Source of the DNA: Chloroflexota bacterium
Lineage (GTDB): Bacteria; Chloroflexota; Anaerolineae; Anaerolineales; UBA11858
Length of the DNA stretch: 36,299 nt
Direction: 5' to 3'
Assembly: GCA_030609055.1 (NCBI GenBank)
Contig: JAUWCZ010000009.1
Span: forward strand, 1 to 36,299
Of this stretch, positions 8,301 to 16,583 are shown piece by piece (position 1 is the stretch's first letter; each line of letters opens with the position of its first letter). A program made the translations under genes and the position numbers. Below the pieces are notes generated by a model. That model was not told the DNA's origin. It saw nothing but the letters and a program-made list of their open reading frames with translations, and ran no database searches.

Positions 8301-11238
8301 TGATATCCCCGAATTCTCCGACCTCACTCTGCCAAGTGACTCGGTTTAACTCCGCCAGCAGCGTGTGGACACCATCAGGTTCTTTTTCCCAATCAACAAC
8401 CAGGACATCAAATTGAACTTTCTCACCTGCTTCCGTGATCCAGGCGGAGGGTTTCACACCTATGTAAAAATCGCTGGGGTGAACCAGCATTTCAGCCTGG
8501 CTTGAAATCTGGAAACCGCTTTCATCCTGCGCGGTTACCCTTAATACATAGCTTGCCGGCAAGACAATTTCCTGCTCATGTGTATCAACATTGGTTAGTG
8601 GCTCCTGAATGGTCCATTTTCCTCGAACATCTGTTTCGCTCTCGCCCGAATCGATCAACGCTCCCCACATCGAATCATAATATATACTGGAATAGGCAAA
8701 CCAGCGGCTATTTAATATGCCCACCTGGTATCCAGGGATTGAGAAATATGCCCGCTCAGCCCGCAGGGACCAGGAAAGGGGTACCTCACCTGCCGGGGCG
8801 TCAAAATAATACTGGGCATCTACAGCTCCCTGCCAATCATCATCCACCAGCGTTTCCTCTGGCCCCAAAGATACCTGCAGGTCAATCTCCGGTTTGCGGT
8901 ATTCAGCAACCTCGAATAACACCATACCGTAGTCAGTTTCCAACACGTAATATCCGGGCTGCGCAAATGAAGAAAGCTGGTACTCGCCATTAGCAGTACC
9001 GTACTCAGAAAGGGGCAGAGTTACAAACTGATCTTCTCCCCGCGGAGGATCAATAGTCACTTTGATATTAGCCTTGCTTGGGAGGATGTACCCTCCGTCC
9101 ACAACCTCGCGGTGAACCAATCGATAATAGACATTTTGCCCGGGTCTGTAAATCGGTCGGTCGGTGTAGATATAAGTGCGGGGCTGTGGAGTGCCATAAT
9201 TAGCGCGTAAATTGAAATTGTATGGTTCTGAACCGAACGCCCAGTTCGACGCCGTGATGCCAAATCCCTCTTCTCCTGGCGATTCCGCAACTGCATAATA
9301 AACCGTGTTATAGAGATCAACTGGTGTGGCAAATTCAACTTCATAGAATCCTTGTTGATTTGTCTCCCCGGAAAATACCTCTTCGCCAAGGTCATCGTAG
9401 ATTTTAATCTCCACATTTTGAACCGGAAGCCCGGTTTCTAAATCTACCGCCCAGATCAGGAAATTATAGGGGCTGGCTTTCATGGTCAAATGGATATTGC
9501 TGACTGCCAAGAGATAGGGAGAAGGATTGTATGGTAATTCTTGGGAGTAAATCTGGTAGCGATACAAACCCGGGGCTAGCGGGGTCCCGGTTTGGTTAAG
9601 CGGAAGATTAATCTGATAGGTATCATCTCCCGGGACGTTAACAATATGGTTCCAATACTGCACGTCTGCAGGATAATAGGTATCTAAAGCGGTATAGGAC
9701 CCCGATCCGAAAAAATTTGAGTATGCATTCTGGGGAATTGTTCCGATATTAACGGAGACCTGGTATAAATTTGTTCCGTCTGCCGGGAAAGCACTCTCAG
9801 CTCCGGTCAGGAAGAGTATGTTATTACCGTGGGTGATGACTAAATTCGACGGCAGGGGCTCAGTGGTGAAGTATACCGAGATCGCACTGTCCAGCATGCT
9901 GCCCCATTTATCTGACAAGGATTCCTGAATCACAAGGGTGTAGTTGGTCATAGGTTCAAAATCACCATAAAGGTTCAGAACATTTCCTGTTCCACCTGAG
10001 GATGACCGGCGATTAGTCACCTCTGGTAAGAAGGTTATCTTTTCCTCAATGTCCTCCCGGTCAACCGGGCTGTTGAAATAAAGCGTTACACCATCGTAGA
10101 TCGAAATAGTATAGTTTTGTCCAGCGGGTGTTCCATAAAAAGTAAAGTCACCCACCGTCTGAAACTGCCAGGTAGTGTCTATTCCCAGGGGAGTATCCCC
10201 AGTAGCTTTCACTTCGCTGGGAAGGACTGCTGCATACCATGTCTCTCGCTCTAGAAGTTGATCCGGCGTAAAGATAACTTCTTTAAAATCTTCTGTCCAT
10301 TCTAATTCCCCCGTTACTGGTTGACCCGTTCCACTGACAAATCTGAGATTTGCAGCCACGCTGTCCGGATTCATTGCTTGATTGAAAGTCAATTCTAGGG
10401 ATGCATCTAGACGAATATTAGTGGCTCCATCATTGGGATACCAATCCAGCAGCTGCGGGTATGCGGTAGAGAACGTCCAGGATCGGAGAGATTCCGGATC
10501 CAGAGTTGCACCGGCTGTACTCTCCAGGGTTGAGGATAATTTGGCCGTGTAGGTCACACCGCCGGCTAGGGCAGGCTCAGGAGAGAACAGGTAAGTGCTG
10601 GTGTTGATCCATTCTCCTGTCCCCGGCAAAGAAGGGCTGATTGTTAAAGCAGCTGGGCTGTCCTGCAAGGACTCCCCGAGTGGGACAACCGGCTGATTAA
10701 AAGTTACCACTACCACTGAAGCCGGGTCGACCTCAATCCCTCCAGGTGTTGGTAAAAAATGTGTCGGTTTCAGTTTATCCGGCGCAAAAAACTCTATTTG
10801 AACGGAATCAAGCAAACTCAAACCATTGGCGGCTTTTGCCGTTGTACCAAGATTGATTAAAAATTGTGTGTTCGGTTGGAGCGGTTGGTTCGGAGTGTAA
10901 ACCAGCGTATCAGAATCCTTCCAAGAAAATGATCCAGCCAGCTCTGGCTCTCCAGTAATAGCTCCTTCAACCGATGCCTTGTCCATCGCTTGATTAAAGT
11001 AGACAGTGATTGATCCCTGGACGGGGATTGTACTGCCCGCGGCCGGATCAGTTTCCACTATTGTGGGAGGTAGGGGCTGAGGTGTAAAAGTCGGTAAGGG
11101 CGTGGCTGTTGGAGTAGCTGTTATATCAAAGAACTTTGCCTGCAGCCCAGCTGGGAGGTTACAGGCCAGACTAATCACGGTTAATAAGGTGATAGCAATT
11201 GCCATCAGCGGGATCGGTTTTATTTTCTGGGGAGACAT
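5374..11238 (-). CDS. Alpha-2-macroglobulin family surface protein lacking the thioester (1954 aa)
   Basis: Bacterial alpha-2-macroglobulins are large envelope proteins thought to trap proteases. The start chosen is the ATG at 11238-11236, which has AAGGA 8 nt upstream; an upstream TTG at 11265 is less likely. An export signal precedes Cys26 (VISLAC, a poor lipobox), followed by a Thr/Pro stalk (TPTATPLPTFTPQP). Next come about four SbsA/Big_5-type Ig domains over residues 40-470. The MG2 hallmark TDRPIYRPGQNVYYR follows, then the A2M-domain hallmark LPDNLTTWQAEARG and the helical thioester-domain fold (NEDGGWGWW). At the thioester site the usual PYGCxEQ reads PHISTIA (residues 1464-1470), so Cys, Glu and Gln are all replaced. 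No pbpC gene is adjacent. It ends at a shared bidirectional terminator. Confidence 0.93.
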   Translation of the reverse strand: MSPQKIKPIPLMAIAITLLTVISLACNLPAGLQAKFFDITATPTATPLPTFTPQPLPPTIVETDPAAGSTIPVQGSITVYFNQAMDKASVEGAITGEPELAGSFSWKDSDTLVYTPNQPLQPNTQFLINLGTTAKAANGLSLLDSVQIEFFAPDKLKPTHFLPTPGGIEVDPASVVVVTFNQPVVPLGESLQDSPAALTISPSLPGTGEWINTSTYLFSPEPALAGGVTYTAKLSSTLESTAGATLDPESLRSWTFSTAYPQLLDWYPNDGATNIRLDASLELTFNQAMNPDSVAANLRFVSGTGQPVTGELEWTEDFKEVIFTPDQLLERETWYAAVLPSEVKATGDTPLGIDTTWQFQTVGDFTFYGTPAGQNYTISIYDGVTLYFNSPVDREDIEEKITFLPEVTNRRSSSGGTGNVLNLYGDFEPMTNYTLVIQESLSDKWGSMLDSAISVYFTTEPLPSNLVITHGNNILFLTGAESAFPADGTNLYQVSVNIGTIPQNAYSNFFGSGSYTALDTYYPADVQYWNHIVNVPGDDTYQINLPLNQTGTPLAPGLYRYQIYSQELPYNPSPYLLAVSNIHLTMKASPYNFLIWAVDLETGLPVQNVEIKIYDDLGEEVFSGETNQQGFYEVEFATPVDLYNTVYYAVAESPGEEGFGITASNWAFGSEPYNFNLRANYGTPQPRTYIYTDRPIYRPGQNVYYRLVHREVVDGGYILPSKANIKVTIDPPRGEDQFVTLPLSEYGTANGEYQLSSFAQPGYYVLETDYGMVLFEVAEYRKPEIDLQVSLGPEETLVDDDWQGAVDAQYYFDAPAGEVPLSWSLRAERAYFSIPGYQVGILNSRWFAYSSIYYDSMWGALIDSGESETDVRGKWTIQEPLTNVDTHEQEIVLPASYVLRVTAQDESGFQISSQAEMLVHPSDFYIGVKPSAWITEAGEKVQFDVLVVDWEKEPDGVHTLLAELNRVTWQSEVGEFGDIIYQREVETIETKSINTGRNGEADLSFIPPEPGTYQVDIYGGDARTEVMLWVGGPGTTAWPTLTNQKIRLVADQDSYIPGEQAEIFIPNPFPRGAQALITIERHKVISYQTLSITASGEIIQIPLSEEETPNVYVSVTLLGQNEAGQPDFRQGYINLLVEPIAKMMQVEIVGEPERLSPQEEVQFTIRVTDSEGDPLVGEFTLAVVDKAVLALADPNSREIGEAFYDVQPLAVRMGIPLGMYAGRSIFIPGGMGGGGGEAEVYLVRSQFEDTAYWSADVVTDENGEAVISVTLPDNLTTWQAEARGVTKETEVGQAAAEVVTTKDLLIRPVTPRFLVAGDHLALAAIVHNNTDNDLVAEVTLQGAGIQLDIPDFAAQTVDISAGGRTRVEWWGMVEDVNEVDLLFTADTGNYSDAVKPYLGSIPVFRYTAPQTFGTSGVIEDTGQRLEIVTLPKTFDSEQGSLDVELSPSLAAALLTSLDALEEDPHISTIALMSHFLPNVITYQTLQELDLEYPLLESRLEIIIPETLDALAGAQNEDGGWGWWQGSASDGEISSYILFGLTQAEKAGIFVEDLMMQQARGYLLATLPGVEMLSEPWQYNQLAFRYFALTEAGIDTSGGMLELASHSSQLSPSAQAILALALETQMPGNEEASTLFSNLVGTGVRTATGIHWENPPGCRCWLNNTTTTTAMVTFALARADSASGTLPEAVRYLVSTTRPRGDWGSAYETGWAILALNEVIAATGDLSADYAFSCAVNGTEVISGQAEGSAQLEAVTASVPVGTLYAKDPNALVLNRGEGDGTLYYKAHLIVSRPAEDVPPFGKGISISRVFADFKADGTPIFTQEGDVGDLIQVQLTLVLENDSHYLMVEDRIPAGAEILDTRLKTTRQDMADYQVAAPFKNGWGWWYFNSPTVFDNRVTWSANYLPAGTYQLTYTLSLTHPGEFQVLPARGWEVYFPETQGVSAGEKFVIHTED

Positions 11239-11387
11239 TGGTCTGTTCCTTTTCTCAATTATCAATGCGAGATGGTTAGGACCTTGAGGATATAAAAATT
11301 ATACCCGCTTCCATCTGAAACGTATATTTACGGACTGGTATATCCCCAGTACAACGGATCCGTTTTCAGTGTGAAGTATAACAACAA

Positions 11388-11415
11388 ACACCTGTGTACT
11401 TTCGCACACAGGTGT
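11388..11415 (-). terminator. Rho-independent terminator of ssb
   Basis: A perfect 10-bp stem, ACACCTGTGT (11388-11397) with ACACAGGTGT (11406-11415), and an 8-nt loop. On the minus strand the stem is followed by TTTGTTGTT. It lies 80 bp past the ssb stop codon. Confidence 0.7.
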
Positions 11416-11495
11416 CTATTCTGTCTATAGTACAGGTCCTACAGAAGTAAGATTAACAACCTGAGTATTTCAAGATCAGGGGTTGAGGTTACCCG

Positions 11496-11840
11496 TCAGT
11501 CTTCATCTGGTATTTTCCGATCGAGCATCTGCATTTGCGCTGCGATCACTTTTGTGAAATATCGGGTATTACCGTTATCCTCATACGAATCGGTTTGGAG
11601 ACGTCCTTCCAAAAACACCAGGCTTCCCTTTTTGAGATATTCCCCGCAGACCTCTGCCAGTCTTTCCCATGCTTCAATATTAAACCAGTCGGTCACCTCC
11701 TGTATTTCCCCCTCCTTGTCCTTCCAGCGCCGGTTTACTGCCATGCTGAACACACATACTTTTTTACCACCTGGTACATTTTTGAGTTCAGGATCACGAC
11801 CTAAATGTCCGATCAATTGAACCCGATTCAAGCCCACCAT
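11496..11840 (-). CDS. ssb: Single-stranded DNA-binding protein, short form (114 aa)
   Basis: Binds single-stranded DNA during replication, repair and recombination. The whole protein is one OB-fold SSB domain: it begins VGLNRVQLIGHLGRDPELK and contains FSMAVNRRWKD, TDWFNIEAWERLAE, YLKKGSLVFLEGRLQTDSY and a final strand before residue 107. Usual bacterial SSBs are about 150-180 aa, with a flexible linker and an acidic tail ending in Phe (DDDIPF) that recruits partner proteins. Here the protein stops at KIPDED straight after the OB fold, without linker or terminal Phe. It may be a second SSB or a lineage-specific short form. The ATG has GGAGG 6-7 nt upstream and a good sigma70-type promoter at 11885-11914. 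It is divergent from the nucleoside kinase. Confidence 0.93.
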   Translation of the reverse strand: MVGLNRVQLIGHLGRDPELKNVPGGKKVCVFSMAVNRRWKDKEGEIQEVTDWFNIEAWERLAEVCGEYLKKGSLVFLEGRLQTDSYEDNGNTRYFTKVIAAQMQMLDRKIPDED

Positions 11841-11884
11841 AATTCCCTCCTTATACGATATAATTGATAGGCATCGTACTATTC

Positions 11885-11914
11885 AGTGTAGCGTTAATGA
11901 CTGTGGTTTGTCAA
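11885..11914 (-). promoter_or_regulatory. Sigma70-type promoter of ssb
   Basis: On the minus strand, TTGACA (11914-11909) and TACACT (11890-11885) are separated by 18 bp, about 40 bp upstream of the ssb ATG. This is a near-consensus match, seen directly in the sequence. Confidence 0.7.
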
Positions 11915-12012
11915 GACTTTATTGCAATGTCGTTTGTTATATGTAATTATTACTGTTCTAGATATTCATTTTTAAGCGTTCAATAATCGTCAAAAGGATC
12001 CTAACTCCCCTC

Positions 12013-12648
12013 ATGTACATAGCAATTGAAGGTGCCATAGGTGTCGGCAAAACTACTCTCTCGCGATTATTAGCTTCCCGTTTTCAGGCAGAACTGTTAT
12101 TAGAGGTATTTGAGGAGAATCCCTTTCTGGCGGATTTTTATTCTGACCGGGAAGCGTTTGCTTTTCAAACCCAGATCTTCTTTTTATTAAGTCGGTATCA
12201 CCAACAGCAGGATGTACCGGTTGCCTTGCGTTCTGATGTCAACCTGATCGCGGATTATACATTCGAGAAGGATGCTTTGTTTGCCAGACTAAATTTGGTT
12301 GGTGACGAATTGGAAACCTATTTCAGCGTCCATAATGCTCTGGCTGAAAAACTTCCCTTGCCGGATCTGATTGTTTATCTCCAAGCCGAAACTCCTGTCT
12401 TGATGCAGCGCATCGCCCATCGAGACCGACCTTACGAAAGGAACATGGATCAAGGCTACCTAGAGAATCTCAATCAAGCGTATGATGAGTTTTACAACGA
12501 TGATCATACCGGAGCGCCGGTATTAAGGATAAACACCAATCAATTGAACTATGTGGCCAAGGAAAAAGACCTGGATTGGGTTGAAAACCGAATCCGCCAA
12601 TCCTTGAAACTGCATCCATATCAAACTCAATTCTTTAATCAGGCCTGA
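12013..12648 (+). CDS. Deoxynucleoside kinase, dGK/dCK family (211 aa)
   Basis: Phosphorylates a deoxynucleoside with ATP in nucleotide salvage. The Walker A loop is GAIGVGKTT at residues 7-15, starting directly after MYIAIE as usual. Other family signs are the conserved EEN-P-F-L-F-Y stretch (FEENPFLADFYSD, near 33-45), FAFQTQIFFLLSRYHQQQ (substrate helix), and the lid arginines RDRPYERNMDQGYLENLNQAYDEF. Length is typical (about 205-225 aa). Which nucleoside is used (dG, dA or dC) cannot be told from sequence. No strong ribosome site is seen; AAAAGGA lies about 15 nt upstream of the ATG. It is followed after 22 bp by a nucleotidyltransferase-like gene, probably in the same transcript. Confidence 0.9.
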   Translation: MYIAIEGAIGVGKTTLSRLLASRFQAELLLEVFEENPFLADFYSDREAFAFQTQIFFLLSRYHQQQDVPVALRSDVNLIADYTFEKDALFARLNLVGDELETYFSVHNALAEKLPLPDLIVYLQAETPVLMQRIAHRDRPYERNMDQGYLENLNQAYDEFYNDDHTGAPVLRINTNQLNYVAKEKDLDWVENRIRQSLKLHPYQTQFFNQA

Positions 12649-12670
12649 GTATCTAAGGTAAAATAACCAG

Positions 12671-13681
12671 ATGCGCTTTACGCCGGAAATCCTCCGTAAA
12701 CATGCTCAAGTCTTGGTTGATAAAGAAACCAAACATGACCGTGGTATCCTGGCTGCTTACTTGCGGGGATCTTTGCTTTATGGTTCACCGCTGTTAGGAG
12801 GAGCTGGGGATATTGATTTGGTATTTATCCATACTTCACCGCCAGATGTATCTAACCAAATCAAGCGGCTTACGCCGGAAATTCATTTTGATATTGAACA
12901 TCACGATCAGTTGCTATACCGGAAACCCAGGGATCTGCGGGTAGATCCCTGGTTGGGTCCCGCGATTCGTGATGCCCAGCCTCTTTATGATCCTCGCCAT
13001 TTCTTTGACTATACCCAGGCGGGAGTGCGCAGCAACTATGACTACCCTGATAATGTCCTCGCCAGAACTAGACCTCTGCTCGAGGGAGCACGCCAGTTCT
13101 GGCTTGACCGTCAGGTTTCTGCGGTCCAGGAAATCACCACCGAACTACCTGCTTTCCTGGACGCCCTGCATAAAACTGTCACTGCGGTTGCTCTCTTATC
13201 CGGCCCCCCGCTGCCTACCCGTAGGCTTGGGATCAATTTTCCAGATAGAGCCGCAGCAGTAGGAGCTCCGGGGTTGTCCCTTGCCTTTTCCCATTTATTA
13301 GGGGGAGTAACCGTTTCAAGGCAAACCCTCAACACTTGGATGGAACCCTGGCAAACTGCCTTGAACACACTCCAGGAGCAACACTCACCTGTCCCCCTCC
13401 TGGCGCAAAGGAAAACCTACTATCAGGCAGCTCTGCAAGCTATGCTGGAAAGCGATCGTCCGGCTGATGTCATCTGGCCGCTGCTCATCACCTGGACTGA
13501 GGTTATTACAAAACTGCCAGATCAACATCAGTTGCTGCCCCCCTGGATAAGAGCCATCACCGTCCTTGGTTTTGCAGGCAAAGATTACCAGGTCCGGCTA
13601 GCCGCCTTTGATGGTTTTCTCGATACTTGTGAATCGCTGATTTTGGGTGAACTTGCTGGCTCCGAGGTGGATGCCTTCTGA
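12671..13681 (+). CDS. Nucleotidyltransferase-like protein (336 aa)
   Basis: The N-terminal third has the minimal nucleotidyltransferase (pol-beta-like) motif: GS at residues 33-34 (YLRGSLLYGSP), then GDIDL with D47 and D49, and a third acidic strand HFDIEHHD with D74. These match the metal-binding triad of this superfamily, so the active site looks intact. The C-terminal 200 residues are mostly helical and I do not recognise them; they may be a substrate-binding helical domain. The target (small molecule, RNA or protein) is unknown. It follows the deoxynucleoside kinase by 22 bp on the same strand, suggesting a nucleotide-related or co-regulated role. Its stop codon is only 4 bp from the convergent histidine kinase stop, with no room for a terminator between them. 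Confidence 0.75.
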   Translation: MRFTPEILRKHAQVLVDKETKHDRGILAAYLRGSLLYGSPLLGGAGDIDLVFIHTSPPDVSNQIKRLTPEIHFDIEHHDQLLYRKPRDLRVDPWLGPAIRDAQPLYDPRHFFDYTQAGVRSNYDYPDNVLARTRPLLEGARQFWLDRQVSAVQEITTELPAFLDALHKTVTAVALLSGPPLPTRRLGINFPDRAAAVGAPGLSLAFSHLLGGVTVSRQTLNTWMEPWQTALNTLQEQHSPVPLLAQRKTYYQAALQAMLESDRPADVIWPLLITWTEVITKLPDQHQLLPPWIRAITVLGFAGKDYQVRLAAFDGFLDTCESLILGELAGSEVDAF

Positions 13682-13685
13682 TTTC

Positions 13686-14948
13686 TCAGGAACGCTTTTT
13701 AGGAAGCACAACCCGGAAAGTAGCCCCCTTGCCCAGCCCTTCGCTTTCGGCCCAGATCCTTCCCCCATGCAGGTGGACCAATTCCCTGGCAATCGAAAGC
13801 CCTAACCCTAATCCCCCATATCGCCGGCTCATGTGATCATCCTCTTGGAAAAAGACCTCAAAGATCTTTTCCAGCTTTTCCTGATCGATCCCCCTCCCAG
13901 TATCCGATACCGAAACGATGACTTCGTCCTTCTTGTCATCAACTGTCAAGCGGATTTCCTCCTCAACGGGTGTAAATCGGATCGCGTTGAGCAGTAAATT
14001 CACAAAGACCACACACATTTTCGGTAGGTCGATATACAACGGGATAGGTTCTTCTGGGATCTGATAATCTACCGTATGGTCTTCTATATTTACGGTGTGC
14101 CTTACTTCTTCCTGCGCATATTCAATCACTTGTTGCAGGGTGGTATCTGTGAGGTCTAGATCTGCTTCCCCTGTGTATAACAAATTCATATTGGCGATGT
14201 CATCGAGAACTGCTCTAAGTTTTGAAGAGGCTTTAAGGATCGATGATGCCAGAGGTTTATTTTCCTCGGTTGCATCTTCGTGAAGAAGTGTCGCATACCC
14301 AAGAATATTCCCAAGCGGCGTCCGCAATTCATGTGATGCGACCGACATCAGATCCCGTTTCAGTTTATCTGCCTGACTCAATTCCACATTGGCGTTTTGA
14401 AGTGCCTGGATCAATTGGGCATTGTGCATGGAAATTGCTGCCTGGGATGCGATAACCAGCAGCATTGAGACATCAAACTCAGTAAACTCCCCATCTTCCT
14501 TATTCAGCGCTTCAATGACTCCGGTGACCCGGTCCTTGATGCGCATCGGTACTCCCAGCAGCGAATCAACCTGATAACCGACCTCTTCGCCTACCTCGTT
14601 ATAATGGCGGGGGTCGTCTTGGGTGCTGTTGATGACAAGGTGTCGGTTTTCAGTAAATATTGTGCCCGCCAGGCTGTTATCTAGCGGGACCGGTATTTGT
14701 TCCAGCTGTTCTTTATGCACACTGGTAGCAGCAGCAAACCGTAATTCTTTTTCTCTTTCATCATAAAGAAGGATGGAAACATCGCTGCATTCCAATAGAT
14801 CCACCGCCGTATCCAGGATATTTTGCAGCAGTAAATCTGGTTTCAGAGTGGAATTCAGAATGGCACTGGTTTCCACTAATTGCACCACTTTCTGGGTTTT
14901 CTTTCGGACTTCCGGTTCTGAGATGGAAGTAGTTAGATTATTAAACAT
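13686..14948 (-). CDS. Soluble GAF-domain sensor histidine kinase (420 aa)
   Basis: A cytoplasmic two-component sensor; no membrane helix is present. Residues about 28-180 form a GAF domain (SDVSILLYDEREKELRFAA ... LLGVPMRIKDRVTGVIEALN), which usually binds a small ligand or chromophore. A short coiled coil (ELSQADKLKRDLMSVA) leads to the HisKA H-box SHELRTPL with phospho-acceptor H206. The HATPase domain follows with the N-box N321 (NLLLNAIRFTP), G1 DTGRGID, F-box and G2 GGLGLGLSIA, all intact. No response regulator is next to it, so it is an orphan kinase here. The gene stands alone on the minus strand, convergent with the nucleotidyltransferase. No clear ribosome site precedes the ATG. Confidence 0.92.
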   Translation of the reverse strand: MFNNLTTSISEPEVRKKTQKVVQLVETSAILNSTLKPDLLLQNILDTAVDLLECSDVSILLYDEREKELRFAAATSVHKEQLEQIPVPLDNSLAGTIFTENRHLVINSTQDDPRHYNEVGEEVGYQVDSLLGVPMRIKDRVTGVIEALNKEDGEFTEFDVSMLLVIASQAAISMHNAQLIQALQNANVELSQADKLKRDLMSVASHELRTPLGNILGYATLLHEDATEENKPLASSILKASSKLRAVLDDIANMNLLYTGEADLDLTDTTLQQVIEYAQEEVRHTVNIEDHTVDYQIPEEPIPLYIDLPKMCVVFVNLLLNAIRFTPVEEEIRLTVDDKKDEVIVSVSDTGRGIDQEKLEKIFEVFFQEDDHMSRRYGGLGLGLSIARELVHLHGGRIWAESEGLGKGATFRVVLPKKRS

Positions 14949-15040
14949 AGCGGTGTAAATAGCTCGTGTAATTGAATAGGCTGGTTAATTATAGTCTACT
15001 GGGCACCTTTTTACCTTTTACTTTCGAAAGCATATTATTA

Positions 15041-15790
15041 TCATTCCTCATATCGGGATTCATCGAGCAGCTTTCTATAATCTTGATCCGCATTTTTTGT
15101 AACCATGCCGGGTTCATTGTTTCGGAACTTATTCTCCGCTTCCTGTAATTGGCTCAGGCTTGCCCTGGACCTGACGCTTATTTTTTCGCAGTGTGGACAG
15201 CGGACCAATTTTCCTACTAGCAGGTTTGGCGCCAAGATTGATCTCGAAAACGGAAGTTCACAGCGAGGACAGACTACACCTCCAGCAGGACTATATTTCC
15301 CTAAAACAAACTCTTTTTTTCTGCTTGCCAGTATAGGAACTGCTAAACCAAGCACAGTGAGAATGCCAGTAAATAAGAGGAGTGGAACCAGCAAACCCTG
15401 CGTTTCAACCCAGGCTTGTTCCGAGGAAAGGAATACCTTAGTAATCCGGTTGGACTCCACCTGGGTTCCGTCCTTCAGATTACCAACCGCTGAAAAAACA
15501 TGTTCACCATCCTGAAAATTACTGGTGTGGAATTTGAACTCATAAGGTGATTCTTTACTCATTAAAATCAATTTGTCATCAAAGTAGAACTCAACTATCT
15601 CAAGTTGGGCTGGTGGATCATTGATCCTCAGAGTAAATCGTCCCTGGATTTTTCCTAACCCTCCGTAACCGAAATTCCGTATCAGCCCCAGTTGAAGCCC
15701 GGGTTGAGCTTGCTGAGCCAGAACTCCAGTAGGAAGCAACAGCAACAATATAGCCAATAGGAAGATCAAAATCTTTTTCATTTTCCTCAT
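15041..15790 (-). CDS. Membrane-anchored Ig-like / zinc-ribbon protein (249 aa)
   Basis: Last gene of the GntR operon. The start is the ATG at 15790-15788, one base after the permease stop, with AAGGTGG 7 nt upstream. Residues 1-26 are a signal peptide (ending LAQQ). Residues about 45-120 form an Ig-like domain (FTLRINDPP ... VEFYFDDKL). A membrane helix spans 133-155. The cytoplasmic part has a zinc ribbon with CPRC at 174-177 and CPHC at 198-201, then a charged tail ending LLDESRYEE. The topology is thus sensor-like outside and zinc ribbon inside. The same tail motif (LDESRY) ends the CPBP protease of this operon. I do not know a named family; a role as accessory or sensor subunit of the ABC transporter is an inference. 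Confidence 0.8.
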   Translation of the reverse strand: MRKMKKILIFLLAILLLLLPTGVLAQQAQPGLQLGLIRNFGYGGLGKIQGRFTLRINDPPAQLEIVEFYFDDKLILMSKESPYEFKFHTSNFQDGEHVFSAVGNLKDGTQVESNRITKVFLSSEQAWVETQGLLVPLLLFTGILTVLGLAVPILASRKKEFVLGKYSPAGGVVCPRCELPFSRSILAPNLLVGKLVRCPHCEKISVRSRASLSQLQEAENKFRNNEPGMVTKNADQDYRKLLDESRYEE

Positions 15791-15791
15791 C

Positions 15792-16583
15792 CTATTTCCA
15801 CCTTGATAAGATGGTTTCCCGCTGAAAGATTTGGACCGCAAAATAAAATAGGATGCTATCTAAAACTACGAGAACACCTGCCATCCAGAGAATGAATTCT
15901 TGATTTACCAGGATTAATCCCGTCGTCTGCCCTAGAAATATCCCCACTACAGGCAACACAAAAATCCCCGAGATTTGCTCTGCCACACGCGGGTCGTTAA
16001 CCCGGGAGGAAATCATCACAGCAATGCTCACTCCCATTAGGGACAATAGCGGCCCGACCACAAAGATGGCCGTCATCCACAGCGGATCAAAAAGCTTGTT
16101 AACCACATGTGGATTGGATACTATGATATGGGCTCCAGCGGCATATAGCAAATATCCGACCCAGGTTGCCACCACAGCTGGAATGACGCCAGCCAATCCT
16201 TTTCCAACCAGAATCTCCAGCGTTGAAACCGGTGTCGCCAGCAGGGGCTCTAAAGTCCGGGTAGTTTTTTCTCCAACGATGCTGTAAGAGGCAATGGTCA
16301 TGGGGATGATCACCGGGACCATCATGAACAGTAGGATAAATTGGGTAACGATGAAATACAGCATACACTCGGCGCCATCCAAACCACTGCACAAGCTTGA
16401 AAATTGGGGTGGCAGATCTGCTGTGGTAACTCCGGCAAAATCCTCTGATCTTCCAGTAAAGAAAAGGATAACCAAGGGCAGGGCTGTAATCATTAACGGT
16501 AGAAAAGAAACCGTGAAAAACACGAACCTGTTTTTAAAGACTTCCCGCCATTCTTTGATAATGATTGCTTTAATTCGTTCCAT
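15792..16583 (-). CDS. ABC-2 type transporter permease (263 aa)
   Basis: Membrane subunit of the ABC exporter encoded with the ATPase directly upstream. The protein begins with the cytoplasmic amphipathic MERIKAIIIKEWREVFKN, followed by about six membrane helices. The loop IVGEKTTRTLEPLLATPVS after the second or third helix is a strong ABC-2/NatB-type hallmark. A hydrophilic extracytoplasmic loop with two cysteines (CSGLDGAEC) lies between helices 1 and 2. The start overlaps the ATPase 3' end by 14 bp, and the stop is one base before the zinc-ribbon gene start, showing tight translational coupling. The substrate is unknown; related pairs export sodium, peptides or antibiotics. Confidence 0.9.
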   Translation of the reverse strand: MERIKAIIIKEWREVFKNRFVFFTVSFLPLMITALPLVILFFTGRSEDFAGVTTADLPPQFSSLCSGLDGAECMLYFIVTQFILLFMMVPVIIPMTIASYSIVGEKTTRTLEPLLATPVSTLEILVGKGLAGVIPAVVATWVGYLLYAAGAHIIVSNPHVVNKLFDPLWMTAIFVVGPLLSLMGVSIAVMISSRVNDPRVAEQISGIFVLPVVGIFLGQTTGLILVNQEFILWMAGVLVVLDSILFYFAVQIFQRETILSRWK

